Positions 17,951 through 26,876 of a stretch of 64,000 bases of DNA are shown in pieces. Source of the stretch: Aerococcus sanguinicola (GTDB taxonomy: Bacteria; Bacillota; Bacilli; Lactobacillales; Aerococcaceae); assembly GCF_008726925.1 (NCBI RefSeq), contig NZ_VYWO01000001.1:682001-746000 (forward strand), read 5' to 3'. A model generated the notes under the pieces. It was given only the letters and a program-made list of their open reading frames with translations, did no database searches and was not told where the DNA came from. Both the position numbers and the translations under genes were made by a program. Within the stretch, counting starts at the first letter, position 1, and every line of letters begins with the position of its first letter.

Positions 17951-18685
17951 TTAGACCTCCTCATCATGGTAACCGTAACCATAATAGGAATTCACTGCAT
18001 CTCCGACAGCGCCATTATAAATCGCGCCGAGGACATTAGCATTGACAGCATCTAAGAGTTCTTTTGATTTTTGGACATTGCGGATTTGCGAGACATTCTC
18101 GCGTAAGACAAAAATCACATTATCCACACGTGACGCCATGATCTGGGCATCAGTCACTAGCAGAATTGGTGGTGTATCGATGATCACAAGGTCAAAGAGT
18201 TGCTCGAGTTCATCAATAATATCTGTCATCCGCTGGGAACTCAAGAGTTCAGCCGGATTAGGGGGCTTAGGACCAGCTGGAAGAACATATAGATTGGCCT
18301 CTGGCACATATTGCACATAGTTCATAGTCTTCAGTTCCCTTTGCGTGAGCAAACTGGTCAGACCAGAGGGGCCATCCACATCGAAGGTCTTGTGGATCGT
18401 CGGCTTGCGCAAGTCACAGTCTACAATACAGACCCGCAAATTAAGGTCAGCCATAACAGTTGCAATATTGGCCACAATCGTTGACTTCCCCTCCCAGGCC
18501 CCTGATGAGGTAAACATGATCGACTTAAATTTCTGTTCTTCCATTGCGAATTGAATATTCGTTCGAATCGTTCGGAACTGCTCGGAAACAATATCATTCG
18601 GACGCTGGAGGGTAATCAGACTAGAACCTTGGCGCTGCTCCCGGTTCTTTTTGACAATTTCTTTCTGTTTGAAACGAGAAAACAT
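17951..18685 (-). CDS. cpsD: Bacterial tyrosine kinase (CpsD/YwqD type)
   Basis: A 244 aa cytoplasmic BY-kinase. Walker A is in SSGAWEGKSTI, Walker A' in CIVDCDLRKPTI, and Walker B in LVIIDTPPILLVTD. A C-terminal tyrosine cluster (SYYGYGYH) is the expected autophosphorylation site. The family needs a CpsC-type membrane activator, encoded 12 bp upstream. ATG 18685 follows TAGGAGG at good spacing. The next thing downstream is a strong terminator, so no polysaccharide genes are cotranscribed. Confidence 0.9.
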   Translation of the reverse strand: MFSRFKQKEIVKKNREQRQGSSLITLQRPNDIVSEQFRTIRTNIQFAMEEQKFKSIMFTSSGAWEGKSTIVANIATVMADLNLRVCIVDCDLRKPTIHKTFDVDGPSGLTSLLTQRELKTMNYVQYVPEANLYVLPAGPKPPNPAELLSSQRMTDIIDELEQLFDLVIIDTPPILLVTDAQIMASRVDNVIFVLRENVSQIRNVQKSKELLDAVNANVLGAIYNGAVGDAVNSYYGYGYHDEEV

Positions 18686-18697
18686 ACTTAACACCTC

Positions 18698-19438
18698 CTA
18701 GATACGACGTTTACTGTCATCAGAATTAGCAGACCGTCCCTTGCGCTTGAAGCGGGTTTCTCGGACCTGGGTCTGACTCATCTCAGGTAAGACACCGATG
18801 AGCTGCCAACCCATTTCACTGACAATTTCTTCACTCCGTACTGTCTTGTCCCGGTAAGCTTGCCAGAGGGCCCAAAGCGTTGCTAGGAGGAAGGCCAGAC
18901 CTGCTCCGATTAAGATATCCAGGATGGGCTTAGGCCGGACTTTCTCCGTATGGGTCTTAGCGTCAGCCACTTGCTTGACCTGGCTATTGGGATAGATTTC
19001 CCCCACTTGCTTGGCGAAACTTGAAGCAATCTGGTTGGCTAAGTCGGAAGCAGCATAAGGCGAATTATCGACAACTGCAATCTGTAAGACGAGCGACTCG
19101 TCATTCGTCCTTACTTCAACCTGGTCGCGCAGGGCTTGATAGGACAGATCTTTCTCAGCTCCCTGAGCGACTGGTTCCAAAACAGCCGGTGTTAAGACAA
19201 TTTCCTTATAGGTGTCAGTCAATGTCTTAGCCTGGTCGGCTAGCGGAGCAGTCGTCTCTTCCGATGGATTCTGGTGGACAATCACCTGGGCTGTCCCTTC
19301 GTATTGAGGTTCGAGGACGAGAAAGGAGATCAGGCTAGCCAGAATCATCCCAATGACCGTCGCCATCATAATGAAGGCCAGCTTGTTTTTCATAATTTTA
19401 AGGACCTCTGTTAGAGGTTTACGCTGTTTTTTTACCAT
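18698..19438 (-). CDS. cpsC: Wzz/CpsC-type tyrosine kinase modulator
   Basis: A 246 aa membrane protein with two TM helices, one near residues 20-42 (AFIMMATVIGMILASLISFL) and one near 170-192 (ILIGAGLAFLLATLWALWQ), and an extracytoplasmic loop between. The family controls polysaccharide chain length and activates the CpsD kinase. A short basic C-terminal tail faces the cytoplasm. The start at 19438 has AAAGGTGG upstream. Confidence 0.88.
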   Translation of the reverse strand: MVKKQRKPLTEVLKIMKNKLAFIMMATVIGMILASLISFLVLEPQYEGTAQVIVHQNPSEETTAPLADQAKTLTDTYKEIVLTPAVLEPVAQGAEKDLSYQALRDQVEVRTNDESLVLQIAVVDNSPYAASDLANQIASSFAKQVGEIYPNSQVKQVADAKTHTEKVRPKPILDILIGAGLAFLLATLWALWQAYRDKTVRSEEIVSEMGWQLIGVLPEMSQTQVRETRFKRKGRSANSDDSKRRI

Positions 19439-19455
19439 AAGAACCACCTTTCTTC

Positions 19456-20244
19456 TTATTTTTGACGCCTAAAGAAGTCAAAAATACTTCGTTTCTTTTT
19501 TAACTGGTAATGGGTCACCATGGGATCTCCATTCAGTAGGCTGATGGCATTCTGTTTTAAATCAAAGCTAAAACTTTCACCGTAGGTCTCTTCTAAATAT
19601 TGGTAAACGCTAGCTAGGCTGTCTTCTTGCCAACGGTCACTGCCACAGAAAGCGCCGGAAGCAATCACATGCAAGTAGCGTCGGTCGACCAAGTCCCAAG
19701 CTAGGCGGTAGGCTGGCGCCGGGCTGGACGGGAGCAAGGAAGTCGCTGAGGCTTGGATGCCACAGCCCTGGTCACAAAAATCAAAAAGGAGCTGGGGCTG
19801 CTTTTGAAAGCAAGCTTGCTTCTCCGCCTGGCTAATAATCGGCCGAATATTGTTAGCCAACAAGGCAAAAAGAACCTCCTGGGTATAAGATGGTAGCTCT
19901 TGGTCTGGGAAACGAATGAATAGATAACGTTGGTTTAAATCCGCAAAAGAAACTTTCCCAGAAAAGACATCTTCAGCTAGGGTCTCCTCCATGAGAGCTT
20001 CATGGCCAGGATAAACGCGGAGGGGGAGGCCCCGACGGTCGAGCGCCTCCTGGTAGGCTTCAGCCACCGCTTCTAACTTGCCAATAGGAGCTAGGGAAGT
20101 GTCATGTTGGTAGGGAGCCAGAGACAGAACATGGCTGATGCCGGCTTGAAGCATTTGATTGGCCCTAGGCAAGCTTTGCTCAAAGCGCAAGCCTTCCTCT
20201 ACTTCTGGCAGAATATGGGCATGAACATCGACAAGCACAAGCAT
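19456..20244 (-). CDS. CpsB-like PHP-fold protein, catalytic residues degraded
   Basis: A 262 aa protein in the position of the CpsB/YwqE tyrosine phosphatase. The N-terminal DVHAHILP keeps the HxH metal pair, and GHE keeps one glutamate. Other family ligands appear lost: the usual DDG after the first motif is EEG, the SH of TSH is missing (LSLAPYQHD), AHxER is SQAEKQ, and ASDxH near the end is ASGAFCG. Those positions normally hold metal-binding His and Asp. The frame is intact. It may be a binding or regulatory pseudophosphatase, or a gene in early decay. It overlaps no neighbour and leads the cpsC-cpsD genes. Confidence 0.75.
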   Translation of the reverse strand: MLVLVDVHAHILPEVEEGLRFEQSLPRANQMLQAGISHVLSLAPYQHDTSLAPIGKLEAVAEAYQEALDRRGLPLRVYPGHEALMEETLAEDVFSGKVSFADLNQRYLFIRFPDQELPSYTQEVLFALLANNIRPIISQAEKQACFQKQPQLLFDFCDQGCGIQASATSLLPSSPAPAYRLAWDLVDRRYLHVIASGAFCGSDRWQEDSLASVYQYLEETYGESFSFDLKQNAISLLNGDPMVTHYQLKKKRSIFDFFRRQK

Positions 20245-20265
20245 CAACTCCTCTCAAAAATAAGG

Positions 20266-20727
20266 CTAGTGCGAGAAGTCCTCACAAGCAAGCAAACGAC
20301 TTTCCGCATCATAGCTTAACTTCATATCGATATATTGGTCGCTTTCAAATAATTTCTTTAAAAAGAGGCGATCACCTTCCCAGAGTTCTAATTGGGGAAT
20401 TTGATCCCGGGCTACCCAGGCCAGATCACCTTCATAAGTCTGGATGACTTCCCGAGAGGCTAAACGCCCGGTATAAAGAAAGATATAGAGGGGATCGTCT
20501 TCCGCATAGAAGAAAGTAACGACGCCACGGGCTTGGGCCTCTAAGAGCTCTTGGCCCGTCTCTTCTTTTACTTCTCTTTGGGCACATTCAAGCGGACTTT
20601 CGCCCCATTCAAATTTACCGCCCACGCCTAACCACTTATTATGGTTGATATCGTTAGCTTTCTTCGTTCGGTGGAGCATTAAAACCTCATCCCCATCGAT
20701 TAAATAAACTAAACTAGTTAATTGCAC
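20266..20727 (-). CDS. Nudix hydrolase, MutT-like
   Basis: A 153 aa protein with a full Nudix box, GGKFEWGESPLECAQREVKE followed by ETG, at about residues 37-59. The family hydrolyses nucleoside diphosphates linked to another group; sequence resembling 8-oxo-dGTP diphosphatases suggests nucleotide-pool cleaning. The start appears to be GTG. It lies between degV and cpsB in the same direction, with gaps of about 21 bp, and may be cotranscribed. Confidence 0.85.
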   Translation of the reverse strand: MQLTSLVYLIDGDEVLMLHRTKKANDINHNKWLGVGGKFEWGESPLECAQREVKEETGQELLEAQARGVVTFFYAEDDPLYIFLYTGRLASREVIQTYEGDLAWVARDQIPQLELWEGDRLFLKKLFESDQYIDMKLSYDAESRLLACEDFSH

Positions 20728-20748
20728 CTGCTTCCACCCCTGTCTGTA

Positions 20749-21627
20749 TTAAGCCTGGTAAGCGCTCGGTAAATTGGGGATGGCGATCACGCCGTAAGCG
20801 TCTCGACCAGCATGGATCCCTATCACCGGCGTTAAGTAAGTCTTTTCAATAGTAATCTCAGGATAAGCTGCACTAAAGGCTTCCTCCAGAGCTGCCACCC
20901 CTTCAGGATTCAAGGCATCTAGGATAATGAGCCGTTCCAGGCCGTCCGGATAGTCTTGCACCCTTTTAGCAATTTCATCCACAATCGTTGCATAGACGCG
21001 TTTCCGTGAACGTACCTTGGCAAATACCTCCACCTTGCCATGCACCTCTAACACAGGGAAAATATTTAATATTTTTCCAATGAAGGCAGAAGCATTACCG
21101 GCCCGTCCTCCCTTGACTAAGTAGGACAAGTCCTCAAAGCAACATAAGAGGGCCGTTTGGTCGGTCATTTTTTCTAGGTGGTCTAAGATTTCTTCTTGGC
21201 TAGCGCCTGCTTCTTGAAGCCTAATCGTATGGTCAAGCAGGGCTTCGATGGCTAGAGAAATTGACTTGGAATCAATCACATGGACGGTCAGTCGATCATC
21301 ATATTCATGCATAACCGAATAGGCTGTCTGATAGGTTCCGCTAAAGTCTGAAGACAAGAAGAAGCCATAGACCGCCTGGTAACCCTCCGCCACGAGGACA
21401 TCCATAATGTCATAGAATTGTTGGGGTTGGGGCTGGGAGGTTGTTGGAATTTCTTCTTGCTTAGGTAAATCTTCATAGAAAGCCTGCAAGGCCTCAGGAT
21501 CGGTTGTGTCCCGTAAACTATCGCCATTGGCATAATGAATCGATAAATAGACTTGGTAGACATCGGGATGGTCTTGGTATTGGTCTGGTAAAGAAGCTGT
21601 ACTATCAATAATATATGCTGTTTTCAT
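20749..21627 (-). CDS. DegV-family fatty-acid-binding protein
   Basis: A 292 aa DegV protein (FakB-type fold) that binds a fatty acid for phosphorylation by FakA. Motifs visible are IIDSTASLP near the start, TTSQPQPQQFYD, and SSDFSGTYQTA. The C-terminal domain has GIHAGRDAYGVI. I place the start at ATG 21627, which follows GGAAAGG; an upstream in-frame start would add a 12-residue N-terminus unlike the family. Confidence 0.88.
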   Translation of the reverse strand: MKTAYIIDSTASLPDQYQDHPDVYQVYLSIHYANGDSLRDTTDPEALQAFYEDLPKQEEIPTTSQPQPQQFYDIMDVLVAEGYQAVYGFFLSSDFSGTYQTAYSVMHEYDDRLTVHVIDSKSISLAIEALLDHTIRLQEAGASQEEILDHLEKMTDQTALLCCFEDLSYLVKGGRAGNASAFIGKILNIFPVLEVHGKVEVFAKVRSRKRVYATIVDEIAKRVQDYPDGLERLIILDALNPEGVAALEEAFSAAYPEITIEKTYLTPVIGIHAGRDAYGVIAIPNLPSAYQA

Positions 21628-21995
21628 AACTAACCTTTCCAAGTTATCACAAAATAACTTCATTCATAGAGTCTCGCTTGGCTTACAAGCGTCTATTTTT
21701 ATTATAACAAATCTGACCTTTAAATGATATGGAAGCGAAAAGGAAGCTTTACTCCCTAAGCATAGCATATTCTTGTTTTCAATCCTTGCAATTAATTTTT
21801 AAGAATATATAAATCCTCAAGCCTAGACTTTTCTTTTCATTGGTTTTCTTCAAGTATTTAGAACATTTTTTGTTCTCAAAGGGATTAAAGGTGACGCTTA
21901 CATAGAAGAAAGCGATGAATCCCTGTCACAGCAAGGCTTATGGCTTGAATTTATTAAAGATAAAGATTAAATTAATAAAAAAGGAGGAATTATTT
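21628..21995. other. Intergenic region between divergent degV and the coiled-coil membrane protein gene
   Basis: No gene is evident. The degV side has TGTTATAAT (minus strand, 21701-21709), an extended -10 element. The right part is AT-rich and has an AAAGGAGG at 21980-21987 for the next gene. I could not identify a convincing promoter for that gene. Confidence 0.6.
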
Positions 21996-23045
21996 ATGCA
22001 TAGATTTAATCGTTATCTAGGAGCTGGCGATAAAGAAGCCGGCTATAACCTATCATGGGGAGCGATTTTTGCCGGCGTTGTTACTTTCATCGCCTTAATG
22101 ATCACCCTCGGTTTTATTGGTAATGCCATTGGTTTCGGGACAGTGAGTCCTAAAGCCAGTGATCCCATGTCAGGTGTTGGAACAGGTCTTTTAATTTGGA
22201 CTGTGATCCAATTAATCCTGTCATTCTTAGGAGCTGGCTTCGTCGCTGGGGTCACTGCCCGTCGCGTCGGTGTCGTTCATGGTTTCTTAACCTGGGCCGT
22301 ATCAACCATCGCCACTTTCATCTTACTTTCAGTGGCAACCGTATCGATTCTGTCATCCGTTGGCAGCTTCTTTGGTCAAGTGGCCCAAACAGCTGGTCAA
22401 ACGGTTGAAAGTGTTAGCTCATCAGCTGCGGATAGCATCTCAAATGGCGTTAATGCCCTGACAGATCAGATTAACGTTGACCAAGCAGACATCCAAAACT
22501 TAGAAAGCAATGTCAACGAGGTTCTGCGTGATACTGATATTAAAGAACTCCAACCTGAGTACTTAAAGGGGCAACTCCAAGCTGCCACGGACGATATCAG
22601 CCAGGCTGCTAAAGACTTGGTAAGCAATCCAGATAATTCAGACGCTATCTTCGACCAATTGAGCAGTCAATTGCAAGCACGGACAGAAATCATCTCTGAA
22701 AATGTAGATGAGCAAGCTGTCGCTAATGCCCTGGAATCAAACCCTGACCTAAGCCAAGCTGAAGCTGAGCAAACAACACAAAATATTGTCGAAGGCTATA
22801 ACCGTGCGGCAAGTGAAGCGCGTCAACAAATCGACCAAGCTAGCCAAGCCCTTGATCAAACGAAAGCAGAAGCTCAAGACGCCCTTGCCCAATTACGCAA
22901 TGAAGCCAATAAAGCCTCTGATAACACTGCCCAAGCTTCCATCTGGGCCTTTGTTGGACTCTTACTTGGAGCCATCCTGTCATCAGTCGGTGGGTTCTTT
23001 GGGACCAAACTTGTCACTGAAGAAGCCAAGGAAAGCCATATCTAA
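21996..23045 (+). CDS. Membrane protein with large Gln/Ala-rich coiled-coil domain
   Basis: A 349 aa protein I cannot assign. Three hydrophobic helices occupy about residues 20-130 (WGAIFAGVVTFIALMITLGF, then two more). A hydrophilic helical region rich in Q, A, S, D and E covers about 135-315, and a final TM helix follows near 320-340 (ASIWAFVGLLLGAILSSVGG). Such a layout suggests an envelope protein with the helical region on one side of the membrane. The ATG at 21996 follows AAAGGAGG; an in-frame start 27 codons upstream is not supported. It stands alone and ends at a bidirectional terminator. Confidence 0.75.
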   Translation: MHRFNRYLGAGDKEAGYNLSWGAIFAGVVTFIALMITLGFIGNAIGFGTVSPKASDPMSGVGTGLLIWTVIQLILSFLGAGFVAGVTARRVGVVHGFLTWAVSTIATFILLSVATVSILSSVGSFFGQVAQTAGQTVESVSSSAADSISNGVNALTDQINVDQADIQNLESNVNEVLRDTDIKELQPEYLKGQLQAATDDISQAAKDLVSNPDNSDAIFDQLSSQLQARTEIISENVDEQAVANALESNPDLSQAEAEQTTQNIVEGYNRAASEARQQIDQASQALDQTKAEAQDALAQLRNEANKASDNTAQASIWAFVGLLLGAILSSVGGFFGTKLVTEEAKESHI

Positions 23046-23057
23046 GCGATCATTCGC

Positions 23058-23092
23058 ACAAAAAAAGGCGCCTGTTAAAAGGCGCTTTTTTG
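23058..23092. terminator. Bidirectional terminator
   Basis: GCGCC pairs with GGCGC, flanked by an A tract on the left and a T tract on the right, so it can stop transcripts from both the plus-strand membrane protein gene and the minus-strand trxB operon. Confidence 0.85.
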
Positions 23093-23105
23093 TATGTCTA
23101 TTCTT

Positions 23106-24032
23106 TTATAAACCTTGGATATAATTATAAGCTTCTTGGCCAGCTTGACCGCCATCGCCTACTGCGGTTGAAATTTGCCGCAATTTCTTTTGCCGGATAT
23201 CACCCGCGGCAAAAATGCCAGGGATCGCTGTGAGCATGTTCTCATCAGTGATGACCCAACCTTCTTCATCCGTAATCCCCAGGTCCCCGAAACCGGCTTG
23301 GTTGGGGAGAAGGCCGATATAGATGAAGACGCCATCACAGTCTTCAACATAAGAACTGCCATCCTTCTTCATAATACGGACTCCAGTTACCTTCTGACCA
23401 TCGCCCAGGATCTCTTGCACTTGGGCATCCCAGGTGAAATCAATCTTCTCATTAGCGAAGGCCCGCTCTTGGAGAATAGCTTGGGCCCGCAATTGGTCAC
23501 GCCGATGGACGATCGTCACTTCTTTGGCATACTGGGTCAAATAGCTGCCTTCTTCAACAGCAGAGTCCCCGCCACCTACGACAATCAATTTACTATCCTT
23601 GAAGAAGGCCCCATCACAAACCGCACAATAAGAAACGCCCCGTCCAGCATAGTCGGCCTCACCAGGAACCTCTAATAGACGGTGGGTAGACCCTGTCGCA
23701 ATCACAATGGCCTTGGCCTGGTAAGTTGCCGTATCCGTTTCTATCGTATGGTAGGGTTGGCCCGGATGGATAGCTTTCACATTTCCATAGGCATAATCCG
23801 CTCCAAAGCGCATCGCGCCTTCATACATGCTGGTCGCCAGATCTGGTCCTTGGATACTCGGAAAGCCTGGATAGTTCTCTACTTCAGCCGTATTCAGAAG
23901 CTCCCCGCCAGGCACTCCCCGCTCTAAGATTAAAACGGACAGGGCTGCGCGTGAGGTATAGAGGGCAGCCGTCATTCCAGCTGGCCCACAGCCAATTACA
24001 AGTACATCATATTGTTTGATTTCTTCGGTCAT
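23106..24032 (-). CDS. trxB: Thioredoxin-disulfide reductase
   Basis: A 308 aa flavoenzyme that reduces thioredoxin with NADPH. The FAD motif GCGPAGMTA is near residues 14-22, the redox-active pair CAVC at 136-139, the NADPH motif GGGDSAVEE near 153-161, and the C-terminal FAD motif GIFAAGDIR near 280. It is the last gene of the hprK-lgt-gpsA-galU-trxB run. Confidence 0.95.
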   Translation of the reverse strand: MTEEIKQYDVLVIGCGPAGMTAALYTSRAALSVLILERGVPGGELLNTAEVENYPGFPSIQGPDLATSMYEGAMRFGADYAYGNVKAIHPGQPYHTIETDTATYQAKAIVIATGSTHRLLEVPGEADYAGRGVSYCAVCDGAFFKDSKLIVVGGGDSAVEEGSYLTQYAKEVTIVHRRDQLRAQAILQERAFANEKIDFTWDAQVQEILGDGQKVTGVRIMKKDGSSYVEDCDGVFIYIGLLPNQAGFGDLGITDEEGWVITDENMLTAIPGIFAAGDIRQKKLRQISTAVGDGGQAGQEAYNYIQGL

Positions 24033-24036
24033 TCTT

Positions 24037-24918
24037 TCACTCCTTATTTAATTCGTCCTCAAGACTCAGGAGGTAGTCGCTTAGGCCTTGGCGGATACTT
24101 TCTTGGCCTAAACCGTACTCAATCGTTGTCTTCATATAGCCGAGTTTATCGCCCACATCGTAACGTTGCCCCTTGAACTCATAAGCAAATACCCGCTGGG
24201 TCCGGTTCAAGCGGTCAATGGCATCGGTCAATTGGATCTCATTACCTGCCCCTGCTTTTTGGGTTTCCAAGAGCTCAAAGATTTCTGGTGTTAGCAAGTA
24301 ACGCCCAATGATTGCCAGATTAGAAGGGGCTACGGAAGGATCCGGCTTCTCGACAAAGCGCCGCACATTGTAGATGCCGTCTCTAAATTTGGCTTCAGGA
24401 TCGATAATGCCGTACTTGTCCGTATCTTCCTCAGCGACAGGCATCACGGCAATATTAGAAGCATGCGTTTCATTATAAGCTCCAATTAATTGCTTGGTTA
24501 AGGGCTCTTTATCGACCATTAAGTCATCCCCTAGCATCACTACAAAGGGTTCGTCTCCCACGAAGGCTTTGGCTTGAAGGACAGCATGGCCTAAACCCAG
24601 AGGATAGGACTGGCGTTTGAAGTAAAGGTTAAGTCCCACATTCTCCTGGATCAATTCCAATAATTCATCTTCACCCTTCTGCTTAAGGACACTCTCAAGC
24701 TCGATATTCGAGTCAAAATAATCCTCGAGGGGACGTTTACTTTTACCCGTGATGATCAGGATATCTTCAATTCCTGACGCTAGGGCCTCTTCCACAATGA
24801 ATTGGATGGTTGGCTTATTAACGATTGGTAGCATTTCTTTTGCCATGGCCTTGGTTGCCGGTAAGAAACGAGTACCAAAACCAGCGGCTGGGATAATTGC
24901 TTTACGTACTTTTTTCAT
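24037..24918 (-). CDS. galU: UTP-glucose-1-phosphate uridylyltransferase
   Basis: A 293 aa nucleotidyltransferase that makes UDP-glucose. The signature [20 protein letters not shown] is at about residues 11-30, VEKPDPS near 170 and [14 protein letters not shown] near 248. UDP-glucose supports glycolipid, teichoic acid or polysaccharide synthesis. It sits 4 bp before trxB in the operon. Its substrate comes from the phosphoglucomutase encoded at 15959-17680. Confidence 0.95.
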   Translation of the reverse strand: MKKVRKAIIPAAGFGTRFLPATKAMAKEMLPIVNKPTIQFIVEEALASGIEDILIITGKSKRPLEDYFDSNIELESVLKQKGEDELLELIQENVGLNLYFKRQSYPLGLGHAVLQAKAFVGDEPFVVMLGDDLMVDKEPLTKQLIGAYNETHASNIAVMPVAEEDTDKYGIIDPEAKFRDGIYNVRRFVEKPDPSVAPSNLAIIGRYLLTPEIFELLETQKAGAGNEIQLTDAIDRLNRTQRVFAYEFKGQRYDVGDKLGYMKTTIEYGLGQESIRQGLSDYLLSLEDELNKE

Positions 24919-24940
24919 AAGTCCTCCTTAAGAAATTACT

Positions 24941-26014
24941 TTAAGTTCTTTTCGCCAGATAGTCAATTAATGCGCTTCGTAACTGGGTCTCTTCCTTGCC
25001 CTCGCGCATCATCAGCTGGGTCAAGGCTTCTTCCACCGGCATGCCTTCATAAAGAATGGCATAGAGGGCATTGGTAATAGGCATATCCACACCCAATTCA
25101 CCAGCTAATTCGTAAGCCGCCTTAGTCGTTGGAATACCTTCAACGACCATTCCCATCTTGTCCTCAACTTCTTTGGGACTAGCTCCCTGGGCAATCTGGT
25201 TGCCTGCCCGCCAATTGCGGGAGTGGACGGAATTACAGGTCACGATTAAGTCGCCAACCCCACTTAAGCCAGAAAAAGTTAGGGGGTCTGCCCCCATGGC
25301 TAAGCCTAAGCGGGTTATTTCAGCCAGACCGCGTGTGATTAGGGCAGCCTTGGTATTATCTCCATAGGCCAAGCCGTCCACACCACCCGCAGCTACCGCA
25401 ATAATATTCTTTAAGGCCCCTCCGAGTTCGACACCAATACAGTCGCTATTGGTGTAGACCCTAAAGTAACGGTTAAGGAAGGCTGCTTGCACGGCTTTAG
25501 CTGCCTCTGGGTCTTGACTGGCAGCTGTTATCGTCGTGATATGGCGGACAGCGACTTCTTCTGCATGGCTAGGCCCGGAGAGCGCGACAATTCCGCGGTA
25601 GCGACAACCTTCTAAGACCTCTTCAATAATTTGACTAATCCGCAGATGAGTCCCTTGTTCTAAGCCTTTAGAGGCATGGAGGATAATAGGCGCCTGTCCC
25701 TCTCCTGAAGTCTCCTCCTTCGCCAAGACATCCCTGACCTGCTGGCTCACAGACCGGATGGCCTTGGTCGGAACAACGAAACAAATCATGTCTGCCTGGT
25801 CAATGGCCTCGCTTAAATCCGTCGTCACTACAATATCTTCAGCCAGGTGGAGGTCAGGCAGGTAGGCTGAATTCACCCGGGTTTGCCGGATTTCTCTTGC
25901 CTGGTCTTCATCAATTGTCCAGAGCCGGACCTGGTGCTGGTTATCATTTAATACCATGGCTAGAGCTGACCCCCAAGAGCCAGCTCCTAAAACCGCAATA
26001 CGATAAGTCTGCAT
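24941..26014 (-). CDS. gpsA: Glycerol-3-phosphate dehydrogenase [NAD(P)+]
   Basis: A 357 aa soluble enzyme that makes sn-glycerol 3-phosphate from dihydroxyacetone phosphate for phospholipid synthesis. The cofactor motif GAGSWGSALA is at residues 10-19, the catalytic lysine is in GGALKNIIAVAAG, and the substrate region contains SGPSHAEEVA. The gene abuts lgt (no gap), and both depend on glycerophospholipid supply. Confidence 0.95.
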   Translation of the reverse strand: MQTYRIAVLGAGSWGSALAMVLNDNQHQVRLWTIDEDQAREIRQTRVNSAYLPDLHLAEDIVVTTDLSEAIDQADMICFVVPTKAIRSVSQQVRDVLAKEETSGEGQAPIILHASKGLEQGTHLRISQIIEEVLEGCRYRGIVALSGPSHAEEVAVRHITTITAASQDPEAAKAVQAAFLNRYFRVYTNSDCIGVELGGALKNIIAVAAGGVDGLAYGDNTKAALITRGLAEITRLGLAMGADPLTFSGLSGVGDLIVTCNSVHSRNWRAGNQIAQGASPKEVEDKMGMVVEGIPTTKAAYELAGELGVDMPITNALYAILYEGMPVEEALTQLMMREGKEETQLRSALIDYLAKRT

Positions 26015-26875
26015 TTATTTCTCCTTCCTTTGCTTCTGCTCAATCGCGTAGAGACTCGCTTCTTGGTAGAGGGGCGGAGCCTGCTTCCAACGCCGCCAGA
26101 TAATAGCGCCCACAGCGATAAGAATTAAAATCAAGGATAAAACTTGAGAGACGCGGAAGGGCCCCCAGTAGAGGCTATCTGTCCGCAAAGCTTCGATAAA
26201 GAAGCGGCCTGTCCCATACCAAATTAAATAGAGGAAGGTCGTCTCCCCCACTCTCAGTTTGCCGCTAATATTGCGCAAATACAAGAGCAGGGCAAAGCCT
26301 AGAAGGTTCCACAGGGATTCATAGAGAAAGGTCGGATGGTAATAGACCCCATCAATCTGCATGCCTTCAACAATAAATTCAGGTAAGTGCAGGCCTTGGC
26401 GAAGAAAATCCGCCGATACAGGTCCCCCATGGGCTTCCTGGTTGACAAAATTTCCCCAGCGTCCAATCGCCTGGGCTAACAAGAGATAAGGCGCCATAAC
26501 ATCCGTTAAGAGGAGAAAACGCCAACCCTTAGTCCGACAATAAATATATATCGTCGCTAGGGCCGCAAGAACGCCCCCATAGATAGCAATCCCACCATTC
26601 CAAATTTGAATAATCTCATCCAAGTGCTGGTGGTAATAGTCCCATTCAAAGATCACATAGTAAAGCCTGGCCCCGACAAAACCGATGGGGATGGCCCAGA
26701 CCAAGACGTCCAAAATAAGATCTTCCGGCCAACCCCGACGCCTTATTTCCCGGCTTCCTAGCTGGATAGCTAAGAGAATACCAGCCGCTATAATAATCCC
26801 ATACCAACGAATCGGCCAACCAAATAAGTCAAAAGCGACAGGGTCAATGGCCCCTAGAATTCGATCCATTAACAT
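26015..26875 (-). CDS. lgt: Prolipoprotein diacylglyceryl transferase
   Basis: A 286 aa integral membrane enzyme that transfers diacylglycerol to the lipobox cysteine of prolipoproteins. It has about seven hydrophobic helices and the signature GRWGNFVNQEAHGG, with the arginine essential in the family. PstS at 39656-40552 is one substrate expected in this window. The ATG has GAAGGA upstream, 1 bp after hprK. Confidence 0.95.
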   Translation of the reverse strand: MLMDRILGAIDPVAFDLFGWPIRWYGIIIAAGILLAIQLGSREIRRRGWPEDLILDVLVWAIPIGFVGARLYYVIFEWDYYHQHLDEIIQIWNGGIAIYGGVLAALATIYIYCRTKGWRFLLLTDVMAPYLLLAQAIGRWGNFVNQEAHGGPVSADFLRQGLHLPEFIVEGMQIDGVYYHPTFLYESLWNLLGFALLLYLRNISGKLRVGETTFLYLIWYGTGRFFIEALRTDSLYWGPFRVSQVLSLILILIAVGAIIWRRWKQAPPLYQEASLYAIEQKQRKEK

Positions 26876-26876
26876 T

